Positions 42,664 to 50,436 of a DNA stretch of 64,000 bases are shown piece by piece. The stretch is taken from the NCBI GenBank assembly GCA_036386415.1, contig DASVVT010000035.1, positions 1-64,000 of the forward strand, given 5' to 3'. The translations under genes and the position numbers were made by a program. This DNA comes from DASVVT01 sp036386415 (GTDB lineage Bacteria > Acidobacteriota > Blastocatellia > Pyrinomonadales > Pyrinomonadaceae). The first letter of the stretch is position 1, and every line of letters starts with the position of its first letter. The notes under the pieces are model-generated. The model did no database searches. It was not told where the DNA came from and saw only the letters and a program-made list of their open reading frames with translations.

Positions 42664-44509
42664 TTCCACCCTCCTCTTTGGGTTGCTTCTCGCAACCTGC
42701 GTCACGCCACACGGGCAGGTGCAACGTGAACTTGCTCCCGCGCCCGACTTCCGATTCGACGCTGATCTTGCCCCCCATCTGCTCCATGACGTTGCGGCCT
42801 AAGTAGAGGCCGAGGCCGACGCCGGACACGTCTGCGTCCTCTAAAAACTCTGCGTCCGTCGTGGCATTTCGCATGGCCTCAGAGTGCGTCGCGGGACGAC
42901 CACGATGAAACTTGTCGAAGAGAACAGGCATATCCTCAGGGGGGATGCCGCGCCCGTTATCCGTCACGCTAATCAACACCTCGTCGCCGTCTACGCGCGC
43001 CGAAAGACGAATGCGCCCGCCGTCGGGCGTGTACTTGATGGCGTTCTCGATGATGTTCGACAGCACACGGCGCAGCGCCTTCGGGTCGGCGCACACGCTG
43101 GGAATGTCTTCGACAGGTTCGACGCTGAGTTCATGGCTCCTCTTCTCCGCTGCCCTTGCCTCTGACTTGACGACGGACGAAACGACTTCCGCCACGCCCA
43201 CACGCTCGTGCGTGATGCGAAAGACACCCCCTTCGAGGCGCGACAGGTCGAGCAGGTTGAGGACGAGGTCTATCTGCCGGTCGCACTCGACCGAAATCGT
43301 ATCCAGGTACTCGCGCCGCTTCGCGTCTTCAAGGCCGTCGCGCATTAGGAGTCTCGTCAGCGCCTTGATCGTCGTCAGCGGCGTGCGCAGCTCGTGTGAG
43401 ACGCTTGAGACGAAGTCCGATTTCAAGCTGTCTAATTCAGCTATGCGCGATTCCCTCTTCTCCACCCGCTCGGCCATCGCGTTGAAGCTCACTCCAAGCC
43501 GTGAAATCTCATCTGCACCAGCGTCGGGCGCGCGCGCCGAGAAGTTCCCTTCACCGAACTGCTGCGCGGCGAAACCGAGGAGGCGCACGGGCCGGGCGAT
43601 GCTCCGCGCGATGAGGAGCGCTGCCGTCAAGGTGCCAAAGACGACGGCCAAACTGACCAGCGCATAAGTGGTGAGTTGCCTCCTGGCGGGCGCGTAGAGG
43701 ATCGCGCTCGGCACGCCGACCATCGTCACGTATCCCGTGCGCCCTGCGCGCGCCAGCCCGTACACGCGCTCGACGCCGTCAATGGTACTCGTGACGGTGA
43801 TGACCGCGGTGCTCCGGCCTTCGAGCGTGGATAACACTCTGGCGTCGCTCAGATCAAGGCCGAGGGTGGATTCCGGCGTCTGGCTGCGATAGATCACGCG
43901 GCGGCGCGAATCAAGCAGGGTGATAACGAGTGCGCGTTCCGGTAAGGCGATTCCGTGAAAGAGGTCTCTGAGAGCCTTACCGTCGATACGCGTGATACAA
44001 GCGCCACCGCCCTCAATACGAGCCGCGACGGCGAGAACATAACGACCCTCTCCGCGCGTCCAGTCCGTTTCGATGGCCGACTCTCCGCTATGCGCTTCCG
44101 CTATCAGCCTCTCGGCGACACCTGCCGGGAGACTCTCGGCGTCCGAGGGAAACGCCGCCACGACCCTCCCGCCTGCGTCGAGGACGCGCACGTCAATCCA
44201 GTGCGGGCGCCGGGCCGTCGTCGCGCGCAAGTCAGCTTCGAGCGCCGCCGCGTCCCTGAGGTGCTCAGCGGTGTAAGAGGCAATGGTGACGAGCGGTTGC
44301 CTCTGTGCGTCGAGCCAGCGGTCGAAGACGACGGCGGCCAACTCCGCCTGTTGTTCCAGAGACTCGTTGAGCTGTTGTTCCTTCGCGCCCCATACCATCC
44401 ACAGCATCGCGAGGCCGAGAAGGACGAGCGGGATGACCGCGCCCAGCGCCAAAGCAAGTAATCGCCCACGGATGCTCAACCTTCGCCTCCAAGTCCCCAG
44501 CTCAATCAT
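42638..44509 (-). CDS. Sensor histidine kinase with periplasmic sensor and HAMP
   Basis: 623 residues: N-terminal helix (LLALALGAVIPLVLLGLAML), an extracytoplasmic Cache-like domain of about 240 residues, a second helix, HAMP (IARSIARPVRLLGFAA), HisKA with phosphoacceptor histidine in SHELRTPLTTIKAL, and the ATPase domain (NIIENAIKYTPDGG, DNGRGIPPEDM, GVGLGLYLGRNVME). The ligand is not predictable. It is cotranscribed and overlapping with the response regulator. The -10 of copy G lies only about 17 nt before its ATG, so the mRNA leader is very short. Confidence 0.95.
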   Translation of the reverse strand: MIELGTWRRRLSIRGRLLALALGAVIPLVLLGLAMLWMVWGAKEQQLNESLEQQAELAAVVFDRWLDAQRQPLVTIASYTAEHLRDAAALEADLRATTARRPHWIDVRVLDAGGRVVAAFPSDAESLPAGVAERLIAEAHSGESAIETDWTRGEGRYVLAVAARIEGGGACITRIDGKALRDLFHGIALPERALVITLLDSRRRVIYRSQTPESTLGLDLSDARVLSTLEGRSTAVITVTSTIDGVERVYGLARAGRTGYVTMVGVPSAILYAPARRQLTTYALVSLAVVFGTLTAALLIARSIARPVRLLGFAAQQFGEGNFSARAPDAGADEISRLGVSFNAMAERVEKRESRIAELDSLKSDFVSSVSHELRTPLTTIKALTRLLMRDGLEDAKRREYLDTISVECDRQIDLVLNLLDLSRLEGGVFRITHERVGVAEVVSSVVKSEARAAEKRSHELSVEPVEDIPSVCADPKALRRVLSNIIENAIKYTPDGGRIRLSARVDGDEVLISVTDNGRGIPPEDMPVLFDKFHRGRPATHSEAMRNATTDAEFLEDADVSGVGLGLYLGRNVMEQMGGKISVESEVGRGSKFTLHLPVWRDAGCEKQPKEEGGNGETATGR

Positions 44510-44525
44510 GCTCTATTTTCTTCTC

Positions 44526-44590
44526 AGTATAACAAATCATCCAGACTTCCATCACAAGAGAAAACACCTGCGCCCGGCGCGTGATAACAC
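44526..44590 (-). promoter_or_regulatory. Two-box promoter element, copy G
   Basis: Minus strand: GTGTTATCAC (44581-44590), GTGTTTTCTC (44558-44567), 23 bp apart, then 26 nt to TATACT (44526-44531), the best -10 of the set. It drives the kinase/regulator pair and suggests autoregulation. Confidence 0.7.
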
Positions 44591-44713
44591 TCTCGCTCAC
44601 GGTTAGAAAAGAAAATAAGATGGCGAGACGATTCGGAGCAGGCCGTAATCCAAAGGGCAAAGAGGTGTTGAAGCCCGCGATGACAACAAGCGAGATTGGA
44701 GCAAGGGGTGTGC

Positions 44714-44974
44714 ATGATTTTTCTGGTCGAGGGGAAATACTATCGGGGTGAATCCGCCCTTGAGATCGTGCACGCGCTGGAGCAGGACGCTAGGGATTAT
44801 CTGCACCGCGGGCGACCGATTCGTCAGTTCATGCTCTGGTCGCTCAATCAACTGGGCGACCGGGTGCCGCCGCGCGAACTGGATTTGAGTGACAGGCTGG
44901 AAGATGAGGTGCTCGCGTTGAGCTACCTTTGTTTGCGAGACGAGTACGACGCAGGTGAGTTGATAGTTAAGTAG
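44714..44974 (+). CDS. Hypothetical 86-aa protein
   Basis: MIFLVEGKYYRGESALEIVH begins a soluble, acidic, mostly helical protein that ends YDAGELIVK. AAGGGG lies 5 nt before ATG 44714; a TTG at 44696 is also in frame. No recognised family. A 42-codon frame starting at about 44620 overlaps it and has less support. Confidence 0.5.
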   Translation: MIFLVEGKYYRGESALEIVHALEQDARDYLHRGRPIRQFMLWSLNQLGDRVPPRELDLSDRLEDEVLALSYLCLRDEYDAGELIVK

Positions 44975-45075
44975 TAGGAATCACTGATTTGACTCAAGCC
45001 CACCCTCTCACGCTCCAACTATAAAATTTTGATAAGGGCCTCATGCTATATAAGAGATTTCCGTCCAGGCGGCGA

Positions 45076-45139
45076 GTGTAAACACTTGGGGATTTCGGGT
45101 ATTAACACGCTGGCAACCGTCAAGCTCGTCAGCTAATGT
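45076..45139 (+). promoter_or_regulatory. Two-box promoter element, copy H
   Basis: Plus strand: GTGTAAACAC (45076-45085), GTATTAACAC (45099-45108), 23 bp apart, then 25 nt to TAATGT (45134-45139). It points at the glutamate dehydrogenase gene, predicted leader about 65 nt. Confidence 0.75.
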
Positions 45140-45210
45140 AGTTTCCTGCGCTTGATTTACTGGTAAGCAGTCACAAGGCGGGTTAAGCTTCAGCGCAAAG
45201 GAGTCAACAG

Positions 45211-46632
45211 ATGAACACCACTCAACCCCCTCCAAGCTTTTTCGACAATGTTTCTCTCTACTTCGATCATGCAGCTTCTTTCACACAACACCCGAAAGGT
45301 TTGCTAGATCAGATCAGGGTCTGTAACAGCGTCTACTCGTTCCAGTTCCCCGTCCGCACACAGCGCGGCATCGAGGTCATCACGGGTTGGCGCGCCCAAC
45401 ACAGCCACCACAAGCTACCCGTCAAAGGCGGAATCCGCTATTCGGAGGACGCCAACGAGGATGAGGTGAAGGCGCTGGCGGCGCTGATGACCTACAAGTG
45501 CGCCGTGATGGACGTGCCGTTCGGGGGCGGAAAGGGCGCGATCAAGATCAATCCGAAGAACTATACGGTTGAGGAGTTGGAGCAGATCACGCGCCGCTAC
45601 ACCTCCGAACTGATTAAAAAGAACTTCATCGGCCCGGGCGTGGACGTGCCCGCCCCCGACTACGGGACCGGGCAGCGCGAGATGTCCTGGATCGTTGACA
45701 CCTACGCCGCGTTCCATCCCGGTCAGATAGATGCGCTCGCCTCTGTGACAGGGAAGCCCGTTTCGCAGGGCGGCGTGCGCGGAAGACTTGAAGCGACGGG
45801 GCGCGGCGTCTTCTTCGGCCTACGTGAGGCATGCGGCGACGGCGAAGACATGAAACGGCTCGGTCTCAACAAGGGACTGGAGGGCAAGAGCATCGTCGTG
45901 CAGGGGCTGGGAAATGTCGGCTATCACGCGGCGCAATTCTGCCAGAACGGAGGGGCGGTCATCACGGGACTGGCAGAGTACGAGGGTGCCATCTACAACT
46001 CGAAGGGTTTGGACATAGAAGCCGTGATGAAGCACCGGAAGGAGACCGGCTCGCTCCTCAACTTTCCGGGAGCAAGTAATCTAGGCAGCCGCGAGGAGGC
46101 GCTTGAGCTTGAGTGCGACATCTTGATTCCGGCGGCGCTTGAAAACCAGATCACGGAAGAGAACGCCCCGCGCGTCCACGCGAAGATACTGGCCGAGGCG
46201 GCCAACGGGCCGACCAGCGCCAGGGCTGAAGAGATTCTCCTGCACAAGGGCGTGCTGGTCATCCCGGACATCTATTTGAACGCCGGTGGAGTGACCGCCT
46301 CATACTTCGAGTGGCTGAAGAACCTGTCGCACGTGCGCTTCGGCAGGATGGGCAAGCGGTTCGACCAGACGACTTTCGAGAACATGCTGCGGGTGGTGGA
46401 AACGACTACGGGGAAGAAGCTCTCCGACGAGGAGATAAAGAGAATAGCGCGCGGCGCGGACGAGATAGACCTGGTTAATTCTGGTCTTGAGGAGACGATG
46501 GCGGTCGCCTACCAACAGATTCATGAGATATGGAAAGCGGACTCGAAGATTCCGGGTCTGAGGACGGCGGCCTTCATCAGCGCGATAAATAAGATCGCTA
46601 CCTCCTACGCCGAGCTGGGCATTTTCCCGTAA
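45211..46632 (+). CDS. gdhA: Glutamate dehydrogenase (Glu/Leu/Phe/Val family)
   Basis: 473 residues. Substrate domain KGGIRYSEDANEDEVKAL and catalytic lysine in VPFGGGKGAI (K108); dinucleotide site VVQGLGNVGYHAAQF. Interconverts glutamate and 2-oxoglutarate plus ammonium. AAAGGAG precedes ATG 45211. Placing it under copy H suggests a catabolic role that feeds carbon in starvation (inference). Leucine or phenylalanine dehydrogenase is unlikely because the N-terminal region follows hexameric GDH. Confidence 0.93.
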   Translation: MNTTQPPPSFFDNVSLYFDHAASFTQHPKGLLDQIRVCNSVYSFQFPVRTQRGIEVITGWRAQHSHHKLPVKGGIRYSEDANEDEVKALAALMTYKCAVMDVPFGGGKGAIKINPKNYTVEELEQITRRYTSELIKKNFIGPGVDVPAPDYGTGQREMSWIVDTYAAFHPGQIDALASVTGKPVSQGGVRGRLEATGRGVFFGLREACGDGEDMKRLGLNKGLEGKSIVVQGLGNVGYHAAQFCQNGGAVITGLAEYEGAIYNSKGLDIEAVMKHRKETGSLLNFPGASNLGSREEALELECDILIPAALENQITEENAPRVHAKILAEAANGPTSARAEEILLHKGVLVIPDIYLNAGGVTASYFEWLKNLSHVRFGRMGKRFDQTTFENMLRVVETTTGKKLSDEEIKRIARGADEIDLVNSGLEETMAVAYQQIHEIWKADSKIPGLRTAAFISAINKIATSYAELGIFP

Positions 46633-46655
46633 GCGCTGAAGGCTGGATGTAGCGG

Positions 46656-46823
46656 CTATCTCTGGAACAGCGAGTTGCTCCGCCCGGCGGACGTGGGCGG
46701 ACGTGGCTGCACATCTTGCGGGTCGGGACGATTCTGTTTTCGTGAGTGAATCTCAAGCCACGCCGCGCCGCCGAAAAAGAACAATATGCCGAGTGCGACA
46801 ACGATAACTTCGCTTAAATCCAT
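46656..46823 (-). CDS. 55-aa single-helix membrane protein
   Basis: MDLSEVIVVALGILFFFGG gives one N-terminal helix, followed by a polar proline-rich tail (QNRPDPQDVQPRPPTSAG). AAGGAG lies 5 nt before ATG 46823, which is therefore preferred over upstream starts. It follows Dps by 11 nt, so it is probably in the copy I operon. Function unknown. Confidence 0.6.
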   Translation of the reverse strand: MDLSEVIVVALGILFFFGGAAWLEIHSRKQNRPDPQDVQPRPPTSAGRSNSLFQR

Positions 46824-46834
46824 AATATCTCCTT

Positions 46835-47341
46835 TTATTCTTCTGCCAACAAGCTTTTGAGCATCCACGCGGCCTTCTCGTGCGCCGTGAGGCGCTTGGT
46901 GAGAAGATCTTCTGTCGGCGCGTCAACAGCGGAGCGCGCAACGGACAGGGCAAAGCGAGACGTGCGGGCGACCGTCTCATGATCCATGACCAACTGTCGG
47001 ATCATCTCCTCGGCTGCGGGGACGCCTTCCGCCTCATGGAGGTAGGTGAGCCTGGAAAACTCTCTGTATGAACCCGGCGCAGTGAAGCCAAGCGCGCGGA
47101 TACGTTCAGCCAGGAGATCGCCCGCCTGCCATAGCTCCGTGTACTGCTCCTCGAACATCAGGTGCAGCGTGTAAAACATTGGCCCCGTCACGTTCCAGTG
47201 AAAATTATGCGTCTTCAGATACAGCATGTGCGTGTCCGCCAGGAGACGCGACAGACCCTCGACGGTTTCTCTTCTACCCTGCTCTTCCGTACCGATGTTG
47301 TTGGGCAGCACCCTTTCTTCTACCCTTGTTGCTGTCTGCAT
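46835..47341 (-). CDS. dps: Dps-family ferritin-like DNA protection protein
   Basis: 168 residues. The inter-subunit ferroxidase motif is present: KTHNFHWNVTGPMFYTLH and MFEEQYTELWQAGDLLAERI (His, His, Asp, Glu). It stores iron, destroys peroxide and shields DNA in starved cells. ATG 47341 is followed by a short charged tail of the type that binds DNA (RVEERVLPNN). Promoter copy I lies about 170 bp upstream. Confidence 0.93.
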   Translation of the reverse strand: MQTATRVEERVLPNNIGTEEQGRRETVEGLSRLLADTHMLYLKTHNFHWNVTGPMFYTLHLMFEEQYTELWQAGDLLAERIRALGFTAPGSYREFSRLTYLHEAEGVPAAEEMIRQLVMDHETVARTSRFALSVARSAVDAPTEDLLTKRLTAHEKAAWMLKSLLAEE

Positions 47342-47514
47342 TACCTTATTCTCCTCAATTCAGTTAACAGATGATTCGGACGAATAATAGCGAGGACTCG
47401 CTGTTACCATCACGCGTGCCGGCAATTGCCGACTTCAACAGCCTAAGTGTGTTTCCGCACCCTGTTTATTGCTCCGCCTGTAAGTCTGCCGCCTGCGACG
47501 ATCAGCAGGCCTCT

Positions 47515-47578
47515 ACTTTAAAGGAGCAGGATGGTGGGAGATAGAGTATTAACTCCTATGTAGCGCGGGTGTTATCAC
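47515..47578 (-). promoter_or_regulatory. Two-box promoter element, copy I
   Basis: Minus strand: GTGATAACAC (47569-47578), GAGTTAATAC (47546-47555), 23 bp apart, then 25 nt to TAAAGT (47515-47520). CTGATC follows at 47500-47505. It drives dps. Confidence 0.78.
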
Positions 47579-47636
47579 CCGACGCCTCACGCGACGGAGC
47601 CGACCCCGCGCCGCTTCCGCCAGAGATCGCCCGCGA

Positions 47637-47700
47637 GTGTTAACACTTGAAAATGACAGCTATTATTACGCTGGCGAGGGGCAGCCTTCTCGCCTAGAGC
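47637..47700 (+). promoter_or_regulatory. Two-box promoter element, copy J (decayed)
   Basis: Plus strand: GTGTTAACAC (47637-47646), then CTATTATTAC (47660-47669) 23 bp on, then 25 nt to TAGAGC (47695-47700). The hexamer position coincides with the left end of the miniature transposon, which may have destroyed it. No intact plus-strand gene follows. Confidence 0.5.
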
Positions 47701-47790
47701 GGTTTTCCAATCAGTGTACCGCTTCTTTCAGGCTAAACGATTGATTTCATTAGACGGCGACACGGTACATCCATTGGTAATCCGCTCTAG
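47694..47790. mobile_element. 97-bp miniature inverted-repeat element (MITE)
   Basis: The ends CTAGAGCGG..TT.CCAAT....GTACCG and its inverted copy (47766-47790) match at about 20 of 25 positions. CTAG (or just TA) is present at both junctions as expected for target duplication by IS5- or IS630-type transposases. No coding capacity in the roughly 45-bp middle. Confidence 0.65.
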
Positions 47791-47928
47791 AGCGCTACAG
47801 TCATATCCGCATGGAAGCCAAGCGCAGTGCTTTGGGGGCGATCTCTCGAAGTCCGGTGAGTAATGGCACAAGGAACGGCGCAAAAACCGGGGCTGAAGTC
47901 GAAAAAGTGCCGAATTTGGGGATGAAAA

Positions 47929-47978
47929 TGGTAGGCGCGTGCGGATTTGAACCGCAGACCCCTACCGTGTCAAGGTAC
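47929..47978 (-). tRNA. tRNA 3' fragment (anticodon GAC, Val), likely integration scar
   Basis: On the minus strand the anticodon loop TTGACAC with stem TACC/GGTA, a 5-nt variable loop GGGTC, a perfect T arm (TGCGG-TTCAAAT-CCGCA), CGCGCCT and ACCA are all present. Upstream sequence cannot form a D arm or a matching acceptor strand, so only the 3' part of the tRNA exists. Integrases commonly recombine at exactly this part, leaving such a copy at an island edge. Confidence 0.7.
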
Positions 47979-48423
47979 TTTATAGCACCGCGTATAGCGC
48001 GTAATCGCTCCTGAAGTCGCAAAACCTAACCAAAGTGGCTAGAGAAGTCACTTATACGCCGCTCGAAAGGTATAAAGCGTCAGCGTGGTCTGGCAAAAGT
48101 CTGGCAAATTTCCCTGTGATGACGGGAGTTTCCTGAAAGCAGATATCCTTATAATCTTTAAGGCATAATACAAATTGCTCCCGCTTCCATCTTCACCAGA
48201 TATTGTCCCTTGATGGTGTTGGTACACCGCTGCTTTCTCAGGAGTGGCTTCAGTCTGTTTTTTAGAATCTCTTTGGCTGCGTGGTGCAAGATGAGGGGAC
48301 GCCAAAATAATGCAAGCCTGAGGATCATGCCCATTGGACTTTGCACCTGTTGGCCGATAGAGTCATCCAACTCGGCTTCTGTGAGAGTATCCGGGAAGCG
48401 CTCTTAATCAGCACAGCTTACGT
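47979..48423. other. Stretch without supported genes
   Basis: Several short frames exist. The longest on the minus strand (ending at 48158, with MGMILRLALFWRPLILHH) has a positively charged end (LKNRLKPLLRKQR) but no ribosome binding site and no family I know. I treat the stretch as decayed or non-coding DNA at the edge of the tRNA scar. Confidence 0.4.
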
Positions 48424-48828
48424 TTAGCCTCCGCCGGACAGAAGGCGGTTGATCATGTCCTTTAATTCATCGAGGTCCACCGGCTTGGTGAAGTAGTCGG
48501 TGTAGCCTGCGCCGAGTTCATGTCTACGAAGCGTGTAATCAATACCCTTCATCCCGTCGGCAGAATTGGTGAGGATAGGTACGTTGAGCAACTCTGGATG
48601 CTGCCGGATGCGTTGTGCGGCGCTAAAACCATCCAGTTTTGGCAGGTGTAGATCCATCAAGATGAGGTCGGGGCGCTCGCTAATTGCCTTCTCTACGGCT
48701 TCCTCACCATCGGCGGCATCCACGATGCGATAACCGCTCTGCTGCAAAAAAATCTTCAGCATCTCGCGGGTATCGTCATCGTCCTCAATGATCAGGATAG
48801 TCTTCTCGGCGGTATTGTTATTCCCCAT
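48424..48828 (-). CDS. Single-domain response regulator (CheY/DivK-like)
   Basis: 134 residues, receiver domain only. Acidic pocket in ILIIEDDDDTREML, phosphoacceptor aspartate in LILMDLHLPKLDGF, and lysine in DYFTKPVDLDEL. No output domain, so it works through protein contacts. It lies upstream of nothing related; its kinase is not in the window. It may modulate the polysaccharide genes next to it (inference). Confidence 0.92.
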   Translation of the reverse strand: MGNNNTAEKTILIIEDDDDTREMLKIFLQQSGYRIVDAADGEEAVEKAISERPDLILMDLHLPKLDGFSAAQRIRQHPELLNVPILTNSADGMKGIDYTLRRHELGAGYTDYFTKPVDLDELKDMINRLLSGGG

Positions 48829-48942
48829 AGCTTAATCATCTCGAGGCGGCAACTGCCCTCTGCTTTATGCCAGATCTCGCTGCGCAGTTTTGACAGGAAG
48901 GCCGTTTACTTTCCCTTTGAATTCACTTCGTCTCAGTTATCA

Positions 48943-50238
48943 TCATTGCTGCACGGCGAAATCGTCGAGCCACAGATGACCGAAGATTGGACACGGCTGA
49001 GTGCCGCAGCTTTGTCGCTGGAGTGCGAGAGTGACGGCGGTTGTTCGTGCTGTGGTGGCAAATTCAACGTCATAGGTTTCCCACCTGCTCGTGCCTTGCG
49101 GCAGCGGTTTAGTCTGAGCCAACGTTTGTTGTTGATCGTCGGCATCAAGCACCGTGAGGATGGGCAATCCGCCCGTGACGACGTCTTGAGTTCGAGCCGC
49201 AAAGCTTAAACGGTAATGGGTATTGGGCTTGACCAACAAAAGTTGAGAAACAATCGAAATAGACGGGTTCAAGTCCCCTTTGAAATCTATGCGCAGGCTT
49301 CTTTTCCCTTCGTACGGGTTATCCAGGTCCGGGGAAATTGTCGTGTTCGGCGCATCAAGCCTGAGCTGCCACCCGAAACCATAATCTTCACGGCGAATAT
49401 CATCCTCAAAGCCAGTATTGATGATGCCTGGAATACTCGCTTCTTTCAGTTCATTGTGTCCGTCCAACCAGACTTCATAAGCCTCGTTGAATCGTTTAGC
49501 GCCCAGCAGATCCTGAACGAAGACCTGGCGATCCGTTTCAGTGATAGCCCCGACGTGATGGAACAACTGCACGGCCTCGTTGATTTCCTGATGCGCTAAG
49601 AGAAAGCGAGCCAGCGCCAGACGTTCGACCGCTGTTTGAGGCGCGACCGCCTGTTCGACGCGGCGCACATCACCACGGAATGAATTCCATGCGAGATCAA
49701 CCGTACTGTTGAAAAGAGAAGGGTCACTGCTGGCAGCGCGGCGCAGTTCCGTAAATGCTTCATCCAGGCGTCCGGCGCGAAGTAAAAGGTTTCCCGCTTG
49801 CCAGCGTGACTGCGCGTAGTAAGGGGCGAGACGTGCGGCTTCCTTGAAGGCGACGAGAGCAGACTCAGCATCACCCATCTGGTCGTAAACCTGCCCCATC
49901 TCCATCCATAGCACATAATCACGCGGACGCAGCGCGACCGCCTCACGGTATGATTGGAGAGCCTCTTGGAATCGCCCCAGGCTAGCGAGCACGGTGGCAC
50001 GCGCATAGTGTGCTTCCGCGTCTGAGGATGCGAGCAGGACGGCTTTATCCGTCGCCACAAGTTGTGAGGATATGCTTCCATATTTTGAAAGTAATCGTGA
50101 CAGCCCCGCCCGCCCGGCGCTCCACGCGCCCCAGAAGCACACGAGAAGGCTGGCGGCGATGACCGGGCCGTAGAGCCACTGCCGTGCGGAGGCAGCAGGG
50201 CTGGCAGGAATTTTGACGGATTCCGACGACTTGCTCAT
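48943..50238 (-). CDS. TPR protein with membrane anchor and C-terminal jelly-roll-like domain
   Basis: 431 residues. One N-terminal helix (LYGPVIAASLLVCFWGAWS), then at least three TPR units (AEAHYARATVLASLGRFQEAL, YVLWMEMGQVYDQMGDAES, QSRWQAGNLLLRAGRLDEAF), then about 150 residues of beta structure (THYRLSFAARTQDVV, HLWLDDFAVQQ) like carbohydrate-binding modules. ATG 50238 overlaps a TGA in another frame (ATGA). With the O-antigen ligase and FecR-like gene it resembles surface-polysaccharide secretion loci. Its exact partner is unknown. Confidence 0.75.
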   Translation of the reverse strand: MSKSSESVKIPASPAASARQWLYGPVIAASLLVCFWGAWSAGRAGLSRLLSKYGSISSQLVATDKAVLLASSDAEAHYARATVLASLGRFQEALQSYREAVALRPRDYVLWMEMGQVYDQMGDAESALVAFKEAARLAPYYAQSRWQAGNLLLRAGRLDEAFTELRRAASSDPSLFNSTVDLAWNSFRGDVRRVEQAVAPQTAVERLALARFLLAHQEINEAVQLFHHVGAITETDRQVFVQDLLGAKRFNEAYEVWLDGHNELKEASIPGIINTGFEDDIRREDYGFGWQLRLDAPNTTISPDLDNPYEGKRSLRIDFKGDLNPSISIVSQLLLVKPNTHYRLSFAARTQDVVTGGLPILTVLDADDQQQTLAQTKPLPQGTSRWETYDVEFATTARTTAVTLALQRQSCGTQPCPIFGHLWLDDFAVQQ

Positions 50239-50436
50239 AGCTCTATCTGCAACGTGAAAAGGTCTACGGGAGAAACTTCATCCGTCCGAGGGCTAAAGTT
50301 TAGAAGCCTCTGAGAGCAAAACACTCTCTTTAATCTTTCAGACAGCTCAGAGAGTTCTGGTCTTACCGAGTGAGATTGAACAGCGTGCGAGCGACGCTTA
50401 ATGTTGAAGCAGGTCATGCCTGACGTGGCGTCGCAC

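Noticed and set aside
47929..47978. A complete tRNA gene
   Set aside because: The D arm and 5' acceptor strand are missing, and the base pair at the top of the anticodon stem fails, so it is only a 3' fragment.
48158..48370. 70-codon minus-strand frame
   Set aside because: Only a TTG start, no ribosome binding site and no recognised family; could be a decayed fragment but not supported as a gene.
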